DNA of 64,000 nucleotides from positions 62,001 through 126,000 of the forward strand of contig QQVD01000048.1 of assembly GCA_003388555.1 (NCBI GenBank). Reading direction: 5' to 3'. Origin of the DNA: Acidobacteriota bacterium (GTDB lineage: Bacteria; Acidobacteriota; Thermoanaerobaculia; Multivoradales; Multivoraceae). Below, piece by piece: positions 24,521-33,114 of this stretch (the first letter of the stretch is position 1; every line of letters starts with the position of its first letter). The notes beneath the pieces were generated by a model. That model worked only from the letters and a program-made list of their open reading frames with translations, was not told the origin of the DNA and did no database searches. A program made the translations under genes and the position numbers.

Positions 24521-25825
24521 ATGGCCATCGACGACAGCATCGACCTCGAGGCGCGCCTCGAGCGACCTGGGACAGCCGCCGGTGCGCGGCAGGCCCTGCG
24601 TCGGGCGCTGGAGGAGGCGGCCCTGGAGCGCCCGCGCCTGATCGCGGGTCTGATGGCCCGCTTCCGCGACCTCGAGATCGCCGAGGACGCGCTGCACTCG
24701 GCCTTCGAGGAGGCGCTCGAGCAGTGGCCGCGGCGTGGCCTGCCGGAGCGCCCGGCGGCGTGGCTGGCCACGGCAGCACATCGCCGCGCTGTCGACCAGC
24801 TGCGCCGCTTGGGCCGCTGGCGCGCCAAGCAGGAGTTGCTGCTGCACGAGTCGCCGCAGTACGAGGAGCCGGCGGCGGACGCGAGTCGCGATCTCCTCGA
24901 CGTGGTCGACGACGAGGTGCTGTGCCTGCTCTTCACCTGCTGCCATCCGGCGCTGGCGCGCGAGGCGCAGGTGGCCCTGATGCTGCACACGGTGTGTGGC
25001 CTGCGCACCGAGGAGATCGCCCGCGCCTTCCTGCTGCCGCGGGCGACGCTGGCGCAGCGCCTGGTGCGCGCCAAACGCAAGATCCGCGACGCCGGCATCC
25101 CGTTCCAGGTGCCGCCGCGCAGCCTGCTGCACGAGCGTCTCGATCAGGTGCTGCTCACCGTCTACCTGATCTTCAACGAGGGGCACGGCTCGACCTCGCC
25201 GGGAGGCGCCGAGCTCTGCCGCGAGGCGCACCGCCTGGCCGGGCTGCTGCGCGAGCTGATGCCCGAGGAGGGGGAGATCGAGGGCCTGCTGGCTCTGATC
25301 GAGCTGTGCGAGGCGCGCCGAGCGGCCCGCCGCGACGCCGACGGCTCGTACGTCGAGCTGGCGCGCCAGGACCGTGGGCTCTGGGACCGGGCCGCGATCG
25401 AGCGTGCCTGCGCGCGGGTCGAATCGGCGCTGCGTCGCGGCCGGGTCGGACCGTTCCAGGTGCAGGCGGCGATCCAGGCGGTGCACGCCGAGGCGGCGCG
25501 CTGGGAGGACACCGACTGGCCGCAGATCGTCGGCCTCTACGAGGTGCTCGAACGCATGCAGCCGACCCCGGTGGTGCGCCTGAACCGCGCCGTCGCCCTC
25601 CGCTACGCCGGCGATCCGCGTGCTTCGCTCGCCCTGCTGCAGGAGGACGAGGTGCGGCGCGAGCTCGATGCCTACGCGCCGTACCACGCAGCGCTCGCCG
25701 AGGCGCTGGCGACCCTCGGTCGGGGCCACGAAGCCGCGACGTCGTGGCGCCGAGCCGCCGGCCTCACCGAGGAGCCGGCGGCGCGCGCCTGGCTGGAGGA
25801 GCGGGCAGGCGTCGCGCAACCCTGA
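24521..25825 (+). CDS. ECF42-type RNA polymerase sigma factor with C-terminal TPR-like domain
   Basis: A 434-residue protein. Sigma region 2 lies at about 25-95 (FRDLEIAEDALHSAFEEALEQWP) and region 4 at about 130-190 (CGLRTEEIARAFLLPRATLAQRLVRAKRKIR). A long C-terminal helical-repeat domain follows (LTVYLIFNEGHG, ELCREAHRLAGLLRELMPEE, FQVQAAIQAVHAEA). This is the ECF42 layout, in which the extension replaces a separate anti-sigma factor. The ATG at 24521 is preferred. The longer frame from 24449 adds a non-conserved stretch. The upstream DGPF gene is the expected target. Confidence 0.9.
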   Translation: MAIDDSIDLEARLERPGTAAGARQALRRALEEAALERPRLIAGLMARFRDLEIAEDALHSAFEEALEQWPRRGLPERPAAWLATAAHRRAVDQLRRLGRWRAKQELLLHESPQYEEPAADASRDLLDVVDDEVLCLLFTCCHPALAREAQVALMLHTVCGLRTEEIARAFLLPRATLAQRLVRAKRKIRDAGIPFQVPPRSLLHERLDQVLLTVYLIFNEGHGSTSPGGAELCREAHRLAGLLRELMPEEGEIEGLLALIELCEARRAARRDADGSYVELARQDRGLWDRAAIERACARVESALRRGRVGPFQVQAAIQAVHAEAARWEDTDWPQIVGLYEVLERMQPTPVVRLNRAVALRYAGDPRASLALLQEDEVRRELDAYAPYHAALAEALATLGRGHEAATSWRRAAGLTEEPAARAWLEERAGVAQP

Positions 25826-26069
25826 GCCCGGCTTCCGCGTTCTAGGCGAAGTAACTCGTCGACGCCGCCGATCTCCGGTGTGTGGTCGCCGACGTGGCCG
25901 GAGGTGGTGACTGATGCTGCGTCCGGCTGGTCCGGCCTCGCGGCTCCAGCGTCCGCTGCCGGCTCCATGCACCGGGCCGCATACCGCGCCGCACTGCCCT
26001 GCCCTACCCCAGCCGCGCTCTCACCCCCATCGCTTGCCGCCTGGATCTCCCACAGTAGAGGAGGCCGCC

Positions 26070-28478
26070 TTGTCCCAGACCCTTCGGCTCGCCTGGCGCT
26101 CGATCAACAAACGCCCCGGCTTCTCGCTCGGCGTCGTCGCCTTGGTGGCGCTCGGCGTGGCGGCGGTGACCTCGGTCTTCTCGGTCGTCGACGGCGTGCT
26201 GCTGCGGGCCCTCCCCTACCCCGAGGCCGACCGCATCGTCTACTTCGACAACTCGAGCCATCCGATGCCTCGCTTCCGCGAGTGGCGGGAAACCGGCGAG
26301 TTCGAGCAGATCGGCGCGGTGTGGATGGAGAACTTCGCCCTGAGCGGCGGCGAGCGCCCGCTCCAGGTGCGCGGCGCCCAGCTGACGCCGGGCTTCCTGG
26401 AGGTCTTCGCGGCAAGGCCGGCGAGCGGCCGCCTGCTGGTCGAGAGCGACTGGCGGGAGGGCGCCCGGCCGGTGGTGCTGAGCAGCGGCCTGGCACGCCA
26501 GCTCGACGCCGAAGCCCAGGTGCTCGGGGAGGTGCTCACCCTCAACGGCACTCCCTACGAGGTGGTCGGCGTGATGGCAGCGGACTTCAGGCCGCCGGAG
26601 GCGCTGACCGGGCGTGAGGTCGACCTCTGGGTGCCGCTGCCGATCGACCACCGCTTCGCCGAGAGCCGCAACGTCTACGTGCTCGAGGTGGCGGCCCGGC
26701 TGCGGGACGGCGCCGCGATCGAGACGGCGCAGGCGCGGCTCGACGCCCTCGCCGAGCACAACGCCAAGGCGTATCCCGACAGCGACGCCTCACCCGACGG
26801 AGAGCCCGCGATCACGCCGCTGGTGCCGCTGCAGCAGGCGACGACGCAGCGCGCCGCCGGCAGCCTCGGCCTGCTGCTGGGGGCGGTGGGGCTGCTGATG
26901 CTGATCGCGATCGCCAACGTCGCCTGCCTGTTCCTGGCCCGCGCCACCCAGCGCGAGCGCGAGGTCGCCGTGCTCGCCGCGCTGGGCGCCAGCCGACGGC
27001 GGGTGATGACCCAGATGCTGGCCGAGAGCTCGCTGCTGTCGGTTGCCGGCGGCCTGCTCGGGTTCGGCCTCGCCCACCTCGCCGTGTCGGCCTTCCGGGC
27101 CTACGCGCCGATCCCGATGCCGCGCCTCGACGCGGTGGTCGTCGATCTGCGGGTCTTCGCCTTCGCCTTCCTGCTGTCGCTGATCGCCGGCGTCGCCTGC
27201 GGAGTGGTGCCGGCGCTCGGAGCGGCGCGCACCGATCCGGCGCGCGCCTTCCGCGACACCGGCACCGGCAGCGCGGTGCCGAAGCAGCGCCTGCGCTCGG
27301 CGCTCGTCGTCGCCGAGGTGGCGATGGCAGTGGTGCTGCTCACCGGCGCCGGGCTGCTCTTCCGCAGCGTCATGGCGCTGACCTCGGTCGATCCGGGCTT
27401 CGACACCGACAACCTCCTGCGCATCGGCCTCGAGCGCGGCCGCGTCGACAACGAGAGCCAGGACGAGGAGCAGGTGCGTTTCGTCGAGCAGCTGGTCGAC
27501 GAGGTCGCGGCGCTTCCCGGCGTCGAAGGCGCCGCGGCCGGCTGGACGATGCCGTTCGACTTCACCGGCGGCGGCCGCTGCTGCTGGTTCACCCGCATGG
27601 GGGTCACCCCTACGGACACCGACCACAAGGTGCGCACGATCGTGCACCCGATGACCCCCGGGGTCTTCGAGCTGCTCGGCATGCCGCTGCTCGAGGGTCG
27701 CCTCTTCGACGCCCGCGACCGCGATCGCGAGCCGGCGGTGACGGTGATCAACCAGGCCCTGGCGGAGCAGCTGTTCCCGGACGACCCGGGGCGCTCGGCC
27801 GTCGGTGAGACCCTCTACAGCACCGGTGACGCCCAGATGCAGATCGTCGGCGTCGTCGGTTCGGTGCACCACTACGGCCTCGACTCCGAGGCCAGTCCCG
27901 CGATCTACGTGCCGTTCTCGGCCCTGGGCGGCGGCGTGCCGTTGATCTCGCTCCTGGTCTCCACGCCGCTGCCCGCCGAGCAGCTCGGCGACAGCCTGCG
28001 CCAGGCGATCTGGAGGCTGGACCCCGAGCTGCCGGTGCTCGAGATCGAGACCATGCGCCAGCGGGTCGCCCAGTCGGTGCGCGAGCCCAAGTTCTTCTCG
28101 CTGCTCTTCGCCGGCTTCGCGGCAGTGGCCCTGCTGCTCGCGGCGGGAGGCGTCTACGCGGCGCTGCTCTTCGTCGTCGGCACCCGGCGACGCGAGGTCG
28201 GCATCCGCATGGCGCTCGGCGCGCTGCGCCGCCAGATCCTGTGGATGATGATCGGCCGCGGCATGTTCCTCGTCGGCGCCGGGGCGGTGATCGGCGTGCT
28301 CGCCTCGCTGGGCCTCACCCGCTACCTCGAGAGCCTGCTCTACCAGGTGACGCCGCGCGAGCCGATCTCGCTGGCCGCGGGCGTGGTGATCCTGTCGCTG
28401 GTGGGACTGCTGGCCAGCTACCTGCCGGCGCGCCGCTCCGCGAGCCTCGAACCGATGAAGACGCTGCGCGCCGAGTGA
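26070..28478 (+). CDS. Orphan MacB/FtsX-type permease (ADOP family)
   Basis: About 802 residues from a TTG at 26070, chosen for the AGAGGAGG ribosome site at 26057-26064. The preceding frame is Pro-rich and unlike the family. An N-terminal helix (FSLGVVALVALGVAAVTSVFSVVDG) is followed by a MacB periplasmic core domain. A first FtsX block follows (GLLLGAVGLLMLIAIANVAC, REREVAVLAALGASRRRV). The second half repeats the core domain and FtsX block (RREVGIRMALGALRRQILW). No ATPase gene is adjacent. Duplicated orphan permeases of this kind are abundant in Acidobacteriota; substrate unknown. A second copy follows at 28645. Confidence 0.9.
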   Translation: MSQTLRLAWRSINKRPGFSLGVVALVALGVAAVTSVFSVVDGVLLRALPYPEADRIVYFDNSSHPMPRFREWRETGEFEQIGAVWMENFALSGGERPLQVRGAQLTPGFLEVFAARPASGRLLVESDWREGARPVVLSSGLARQLDAEAQVLGEVLTLNGTPYEVVGVMAADFRPPEALTGREVDLWVPLPIDHRFAESRNVYVLEVAARLRDGAAIETAQARLDALAEHNAKAYPDSDASPDGEPAITPLVPLQQATTQRAAGSLGLLLGAVGLLMLIAIANVACLFLARATQREREVAVLAALGASRRRVMTQMLAESSLLSVAGGLLGFGLAHLAVSAFRAYAPIPMPRLDAVVVDLRVFAFAFLLSLIAGVACGVVPALGAARTDPARAFRDTGTGSAVPKQRLRSALVVAEVAMAVVLLTGAGLLFRSVMALTSVDPGFDTDNLLRIGLERGRVDNESQDEEQVRFVEQLVDEVAALPGVEGAAAGWTMPFDFTGGGRCCWFTRMGVTPTDTDHKVRTIVHPMTPGVFELLGMPLLEGRLFDARDRDREPAVTVINQALAEQLFPDDPGRSAVGETLYSTGDAQMQIVGVVGSVHHYGLDSEASPAIYVPFSALGGGVPLISLLVSTPLPAEQLGDSLRQAIWRLDPELPVLEIETMRQRVAQSVREPKFFSLLFAGFAAVALLLAAGGVYAALLFVVGTRRREVGIRMALGALRRQILWMMIGRGMFLVGAGAVIGVLASLGLTRYLESLLYQVTPREPISLAAGVVILSLVGLLASYLPARRSASLEPMKTLRAE

Positions 28479-28644
28479 GGGCCTGCGGCCGCGAGCGACG
28501 GCCTGGGCGGAGAAATCCCGCCTGCCGTGCTTCCCTGGCGCAACGAAACGATTGGCTGCCACGTTAGAGAACGTGACGATCCGAGAATCTGTCGAGCGGA
28601 GTTCGTTGGAGACTGCCAGGCGCCATCGCGCACGGAGCTGACTG

Positions 28645-31143
28645 ATGAGAAACCTGCTGAAGCCGGCGCTGCGGTCCGCCGCCAAGACCCCGTTGGTCAC
28701 CCTGGTGGCCGTTCTGTCGCTGGCGCTCGGCATCGGCGCCAACGCCGCGATCTTCTCGATCTTCGAGACGCTGCTGCTGCGCTCGCTGCCGGTGCAGGCG
28801 CCCGGTGAGCTGGTCAACCTCACCCACACCGGGCCGATGTCGGGATCGATCTCGACCAGCAGCCCGGGTGGCACCGAGTCGATCTTCAGCTACCCGATGT
28901 TCCGCGACCTCGAGCGCGAGCAGAGCTCGTTCACCGGCATCGCCGGCCACCGCTCCTTCGGCGCCAACCTGGCCTTCGACGACCAGACGATGGGCGGCAA
29001 CGCGCTGCTGGTCTCGGGCTCCTACTTCCCGGTGCTCGGCATGCGCCCGGAGATCGGCCGGTTGTTCGGCCCGGCCGACGACCGGGTGCCCGGCAGCCAC
29101 ATGGCGGTGGTGCTCACGCACCGCTTCTGGAGCGAGCGCTTCGACGCCGATCCGCTGGTGCTGAACCGGCAGATCGTGGTCAACGGCCACCCGATGACCG
29201 TCGTCGGCGTCGGTCCGCGCGGCTTCCGGGGCACCACGGTGGGCGACGAGGCGGACCTCTTCGTGCCGCTGTCGATGCGCGGCCAGATCGACCCCGGCTG
29301 GAACGCCTTCGACAACCGCCAGAACTACTGGGTCTACGCCTTCGCCCGGCTGCGTGACGGGGTGTCCCTGGAGGAGGCGCAGAGCGCCCTCAACGTCCCC
29401 TACCGCTCGATCATCCAGGAGATCGAGCTGCCCGAGCAGCACAGCAGCTCGGAGCGCTACCTGGCGGACTTCCGCGACAAGCAGCTGGTGCTGGTGCCCG
29501 GTCAGCGCGGCCAGAGCAACATCGGCGAGGAGGCGGGCACGCCGCTGCTGCTGCTGCTCGGGGTGACCTTCCTGGTGCTGCTGATCGCCTGCGCCAACAT
29601 CGCCAACCTGCTGCTCAACAAGGCGAGCCAGCGGGCGGGCGAGATCGCGCTGCGCATGTCGCTCGGCGCCCGCCGCGCCCAGGTGGTGCGTCAGCTGCTC
29701 GCCGAGTCGTTCCTCATCGCGGCGGCGGGCGGCGTCGTCGGCATCGCGGTCGCCTACGGCACGCTGCAGTTCTTCGTCTCGGCGCTGCCCAGCGACGCCG
29801 GGCCGACCTTCGAGTTCGCGCTCGGGCCGAGCGTCTGGCTGTTCATGGCGGCGCTGTCGCTGCTGGTCGGCTTCGTCGGCCTCTACCCGGCGCTGCACTG
29901 CACTCGCACCGATCTCGCCGGGGCACTCAAGAACCAGACCACCAAAGCGTCGTCGACCCGCGCCGCGGCGCGTTTCCGCGCCGTCATGGCGACCGGGCAG
30001 ATCGCCATGTCGACCGCGCTGCTGATCGGCGCCGGCCTCTTCGTGCGCAGCCTGATCAACGTCTCGCAGGTCGATCTCGGCATCGAGGTCGACCACCTGG
30101 CCACCTTCGGCGTGGCGCCGGAGCTGAACGGCTACAGGCCGGAGCAGGCCCAGGCCTACTTCCAGCGCGTCGAGGAGGAGCTGTCGGCGCTTCCTGGCGT
30201 GCGCAGCGTTTCGGCGTCGATGGTGGGATTGATCTCGGGCAACAACTGGGGCAGCAACGTGTCGGTGGATGGGTTTGACACGACGCCCGACAGCGACACC
30301 CACTCCAACTTCAGCGAGGTCGGCCCCGGCTTCTTCGCCACCGTCGGCATCCCGCTGCTCGCCGGACGTGAGTTCACCCTTGCCGACGTGCTCGGCGCGC
30401 CGGGGGTGGCGATCGTCAACGAGCGCTTCGCCGAGAAGTTCGAGCTCGGCGGCAGCGCCGCGGTGGGCCGCCGCATGCAGGTCGGCTCGGGCGGCGAGTT
30501 CGACCTCGAGATCGTCGGCGTGGTGCAGAACGCCAAGTACTCCGGCGTGCAGGAGGAGGTGCCGCCCCTCTTCTATCTGCCGTACAAGCAGAACGACGAC
30601 CTCGGCTTCAACAACTTCTACGTGCGCGCCAGCGGCGACCCCGAGACGCTGCTGGCGAGCATCCGCGAGAAGGTGCGGGCGCTCGATCCGGCGCTGCCGA
30701 TCGAGCGGTTGCGGACGATGGAGCTGCAGGTGCGCGAGAGCCTCTTCCTCGAGCGCCTGATGACCACCATGTCGGCTGCGTTCGCCGCTCTCGCCACCCT
30801 GCTCGCCGCGATCGGTCTCTACGGCGTGCTCGCCTACGCCATCACCCAGCGCAACCAGGAGATCGGCCTGCGCATGGCCCTCGGCGCCGACGGACAGCGG
30901 GTGCGGCGCCTGGTGTTCAAGGAGCTCGCCTGGATGGCGGTTCCCGGCGCCCTGATCGGTCTGCTCGCCGCCCTGGGGCTCGGGCGCGTCGCCAGCTCCC
31001 TGCTCTACGACATGCAGGGGCACGACCCGTCGGTGTTCGCGCTCGCCTTGCTGCTGCTGCTGACGGTCACCTTCGGCGCCGGCCTGGCGCCGGCGCTGCG
31101 CGCTTCACGCATCGATCCGATGCGGGTTCTGCGCGAGGAGTGA
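28645..31143 (+). CDS. Second orphan MacB/FtsX-type permease (ADOP family)
   Basis: An 832-residue protein with the same plan as its upstream neighbour: N-terminal helix (LVTLVAVLSLALGIGANAAI), MacB core, FtsX block with GEIALRMSLGARRAQVVRQLL, a second core domain, and a final FtsX block with NQEIGLRMALGADGQRVRR. It ends with the usual RIDPMRVLREE tail. It lies 166 bp after the first permease on the same strand, so they may be co-transcribed. Divergence between the two suggests an old duplication. No ATP-binding partner is encoded nearby. Confidence 0.92.
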   Translation: MRNLLKPALRSAAKTPLVTLVAVLSLALGIGANAAIFSIFETLLLRSLPVQAPGELVNLTHTGPMSGSISTSSPGGTESIFSYPMFRDLEREQSSFTGIAGHRSFGANLAFDDQTMGGNALLVSGSYFPVLGMRPEIGRLFGPADDRVPGSHMAVVLTHRFWSERFDADPLVLNRQIVVNGHPMTVVGVGPRGFRGTTVGDEADLFVPLSMRGQIDPGWNAFDNRQNYWVYAFARLRDGVSLEEAQSALNVPYRSIIQEIELPEQHSSSERYLADFRDKQLVLVPGQRGQSNIGEEAGTPLLLLLGVTFLVLLIACANIANLLLNKASQRAGEIALRMSLGARRAQVVRQLLAESFLIAAAGGVVGIAVAYGTLQFFVSALPSDAGPTFEFALGPSVWLFMAALSLLVGFVGLYPALHCTRTDLAGALKNQTTKASSTRAAARFRAVMATGQIAMSTALLIGAGLFVRSLINVSQVDLGIEVDHLATFGVAPELNGYRPEQAQAYFQRVEEELSALPGVRSVSASMVGLISGNNWGSNVSVDGFDTTPDSDTHSNFSEVGPGFFATVGIPLLAGREFTLADVLGAPGVAIVNERFAEKFELGGSAAVGRRMQVGSGGEFDLEIVGVVQNAKYSGVQEEVPPLFYLPYKQNDDLGFNNFYVRASGDPETLLASIREKVRALDPALPIERLRTMELQVRESLFLERLMTTMSAAFAALATLLAAIGLYGVLAYAITQRNQEIGLRMALGADGQRVRRLVFKELAWMAVPGALIGLLAALGLGRVASSLLYDMQGHDPSVFALALLLLLTVTFGAGLAPALRASRIDPMRVLREE

Positions 31144-31388
31144 GACTGCGGCCGAGGGGCCTCCAGGGATGCTTGGCCGGTCGCCTGCCATGGGGCGTCT
31201 TCGAGCCGGAGCGTCCCCCTCCTGCCGATCGTTCGTCGACGCGACGGGGAGGTAGGAGCGTGTCTCCGCGCTGCCGCGGTGATGCGTCGTGCGCCAACCT
31301 CTGCGAGCATCGCAGGGCTCCGGCTGTGAGCCCTTGGGCCGGGAGGCCCGGACGACCGAGATGAGCCCTGGCTCTGAGGGGGTGGTCG

Positions 31389-31862
31389 ATGCTGAGTGTG
31401 CAGTTCAGGTACCAGCTGGACGAGCCGACGTGGTCGGAGGTCGAGATCGCCGCCGCCGACTATCTTTCGTGCGATGCGGACGATCCGAATGACGAGATCG
31501 GGCCCTCGTCGACGACTCGTCACGATCATCCCTGGCAGCTCGTGCCGGCGCACGAACGAGCCCGGCTGCGCCGGATCCGGACCGCGGTCCACGACAGCCG
31601 GACGGGAGAGAGCTTCGAGTGCGCGTACACCTTCTGGCGCGGCGTCGACAACCACGTCTGCCTGGTGTCCCACACCCAGGACGGTGTGAAGACGCGGGAG
31701 CTGATCCTCGTCGGAGAGATGCCGCTGAGGCCGAACGGCCGTCAGGTGGTCCGCGTCGAGCTCGGCGCGGACGACGCGGTGTTGACGATGAACTGGATCG
31801 GCTGGGGCAGAGGTGGCGACGAGCACGGCCACGACCTGAAGCGGGGAGAGGCCGAGGTCTGA
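31389..31862 (+). CDS. Small hypothetical protein
   Basis: A 157-residue soluble protein with no signal peptide or membrane helix. It looks beta-rich, with several Trp and Asp residues (LDEPTWSEVEIAA, HHDHPW-like stretch, NWIGWGRGGDEHGHD). The ATG at 31389 follows CTGAGGGGGTGG, a fair ribosome site. It lies alone, 245 bp after the permease and 78 bp before the sigma-factor gene. No family recognised and no function proposed. Codon use matches its chromosomal neighbours, which supports a real gene. Confidence 0.5.
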   Translation: MLSVQFRYQLDEPTWSEVEIAAADYLSCDADDPNDEIGPSSTTRHDHPWQLVPAHERARLRRIRTAVHDSRTGESFECAYTFWRGVDNHVCLVSHTQDGVKTRELILVGEMPLRPNGRQVVRVELGADDAVLTMNWIGWGRGGDEHGHDLKRGEAEV

Positions 31863-31940
31863 AGGGGGCGCGGAGAGCCGTCAGCTGGGTCGATGTGACG
31901 CGTTGAACCTTTTCCGGCCCGCGAGCGTCCCAGGGGCGAA

Positions 31941-32651
31941 ATGAGACTCCCGACCGTGACGCCGCCGTCCCAGCGAACACACTCGCGGCTCGGCGATCTG
32001 CGCTCCGAGCGAACCGACACCGAAGCCGGCCGCGAGCTCGCCGCCCCTGCCTCCCCTGACCGGCTGGACGACCGTGCAGCCTCAGAACGCTCGGCGGCGC
32101 TGAGCCGCCGGCGCGCCCTCGCGCGCGAGCCGCTGCTGGTGCTGCGGGCGCAGACCGGCGACCGCGAGGCCTACGGCCGTCTGCACGACCTCTACCGCGA
32201 GCGCCTGCTCGGCTACCTGCGGCGTCTGCTGGGACCGCGCGCCGACCAGGCCGAGGATGTGCTGCAGGAGGTCTGGATCACCATGATCCGCAGACTCGCC
32301 AGCCTCGAGCAGCCGGAGGCCTTCGGGTCCTGGCTCTACCGCATCGCCCACAACGGCGCCGTCTCGGCGCTGCGTCGGCAAAGACGCGAGCCGAGCGGCG
32401 CCGACGTCGAGGAGGAGGTCGATCCGGTGAGCGAGGACGACTCCTGGCTCGAGCAGTTCGATCCCGCGGTCCTCGAGCAGGCACTGCAGCGCCTGTCGCA
32501 CCTCCATCGCGAGGTGCTGACCCTGCGCTTCCTCGACGAGCTCTCCTACCGCGAGATCGCCGACCTGCTCGGCTGCGGCGTCGGCACCGTGCGCTCTCGA
32601 TTGCACTACGCCAAGAAGACCCTCAAACGACACCTGGAGAAACAGAGATGA
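31941..32651 (+). CDS. ECF-type RNA polymerase sigma factor
   Basis: A 236-residue protein. A variable N-terminal extension of about 65 residues precedes sigma region 2 (EAYGRLHDLYRERLLGYLRRLLG, then DQAEDVLQEVWITMIRR and WLYRIAHNGAVSALRR). Region 4 is LHREVLTLRFLDELSYREIADLLG, then GTVRSRLHYAKKTLKRHL. The start is uncertain because the extension is Ser/Arg-rich and may be partly untranslated. The stop overlaps the next gene's ATG by four bases, the usual arrangement with a regulatory partner. Confidence 0.88.
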   Translation: MRLPTVTPPSQRTHSRLGDLRSERTDTEAGRELAAPASPDRLDDRAASERSAALSRRRALAREPLLVLRAQTGDREAYGRLHDLYRERLLGYLRRLLGPRADQAEDVLQEVWITMIRRLASLEQPEAFGSWLYRIAHNGAVSALRRQRREPSGADVEEEVDPVSEDDSWLEQFDPAVLEQALQRLSHLHREVLTLRFLDELSYREIADLLGCGVGTVRSRLHYAKKTLKRHLEKQR

Positions 32652-33043
32652 GCCAGCATGAGAAGACCAGCCTCGACAACGGCAGCCCGATCCCCGCGCC
32701 GGACGGAAAACCGTCCGCGAGCACTGCTCGCGAGAGCTTCGAGCACCTGCTCGAGCGTGAGCTGCAGCACGAGGCCCAGGTACGCCGGCTCGCCGAGTGG
32801 GGCTGGGCCTCGGCCCTCGCCTGCCTGATGCTCACTGCACTGTGCTTCTTCCTGATCCGCAACCAGGGCGGCTTCGTGGTCGAGGCCGTGCGCGCTGCTC
32901 TGATCGTGCTCTTCGGCATCGGCAGCGCCAGCGTCGTCATCGCCATGCTTTCTTCGCTGCGCTGGATGTACCGGCCACGCACCGCGAACCTGACGGCGAT
33001 CGAGCGGCGGCTGGCGTCGCTGGAGCGGCTGCTGGAGGAGTGA
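32648..33043 (+). CDS. Small membrane protein, putative anti-sigma partner
   Basis: A 131-residue protein. An N-terminal cytoplasmic stretch of about 50 residues is followed by two hydrophobic segments (about 55-72, SALACLMLTALCFFLI, and 80-103, ALIVLFGIGSASVVIAMLSSL). A short helical tail ends LASLERLLEE. It overlaps the sigma-factor gene by four bases (ATGA), so translation is coupled. Position and topology fit a membrane anti-sigma factor, but no zinc HxxxCxxC anti-sigma motif is present. Confidence 0.65.
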   Translation: MSQHEKTSLDNGSPIPAPDGKPSASTARESFEHLLERELQHEAQVRRLAEWGWASALACLMLTALCFFLIRNQGGFVVEAVRAALIVLFGIGSASVVIAMLSSLRWMYRPRTANLTAIERRLASLERLLEE

Positions 33044-33114
33044 GGAGGCGCCGTCGGGTTGCCGAAACGAGTGCGTGAGGCTGCGAGCACGCCGTGCCGG
33101 GCGAGCGATGAGCT

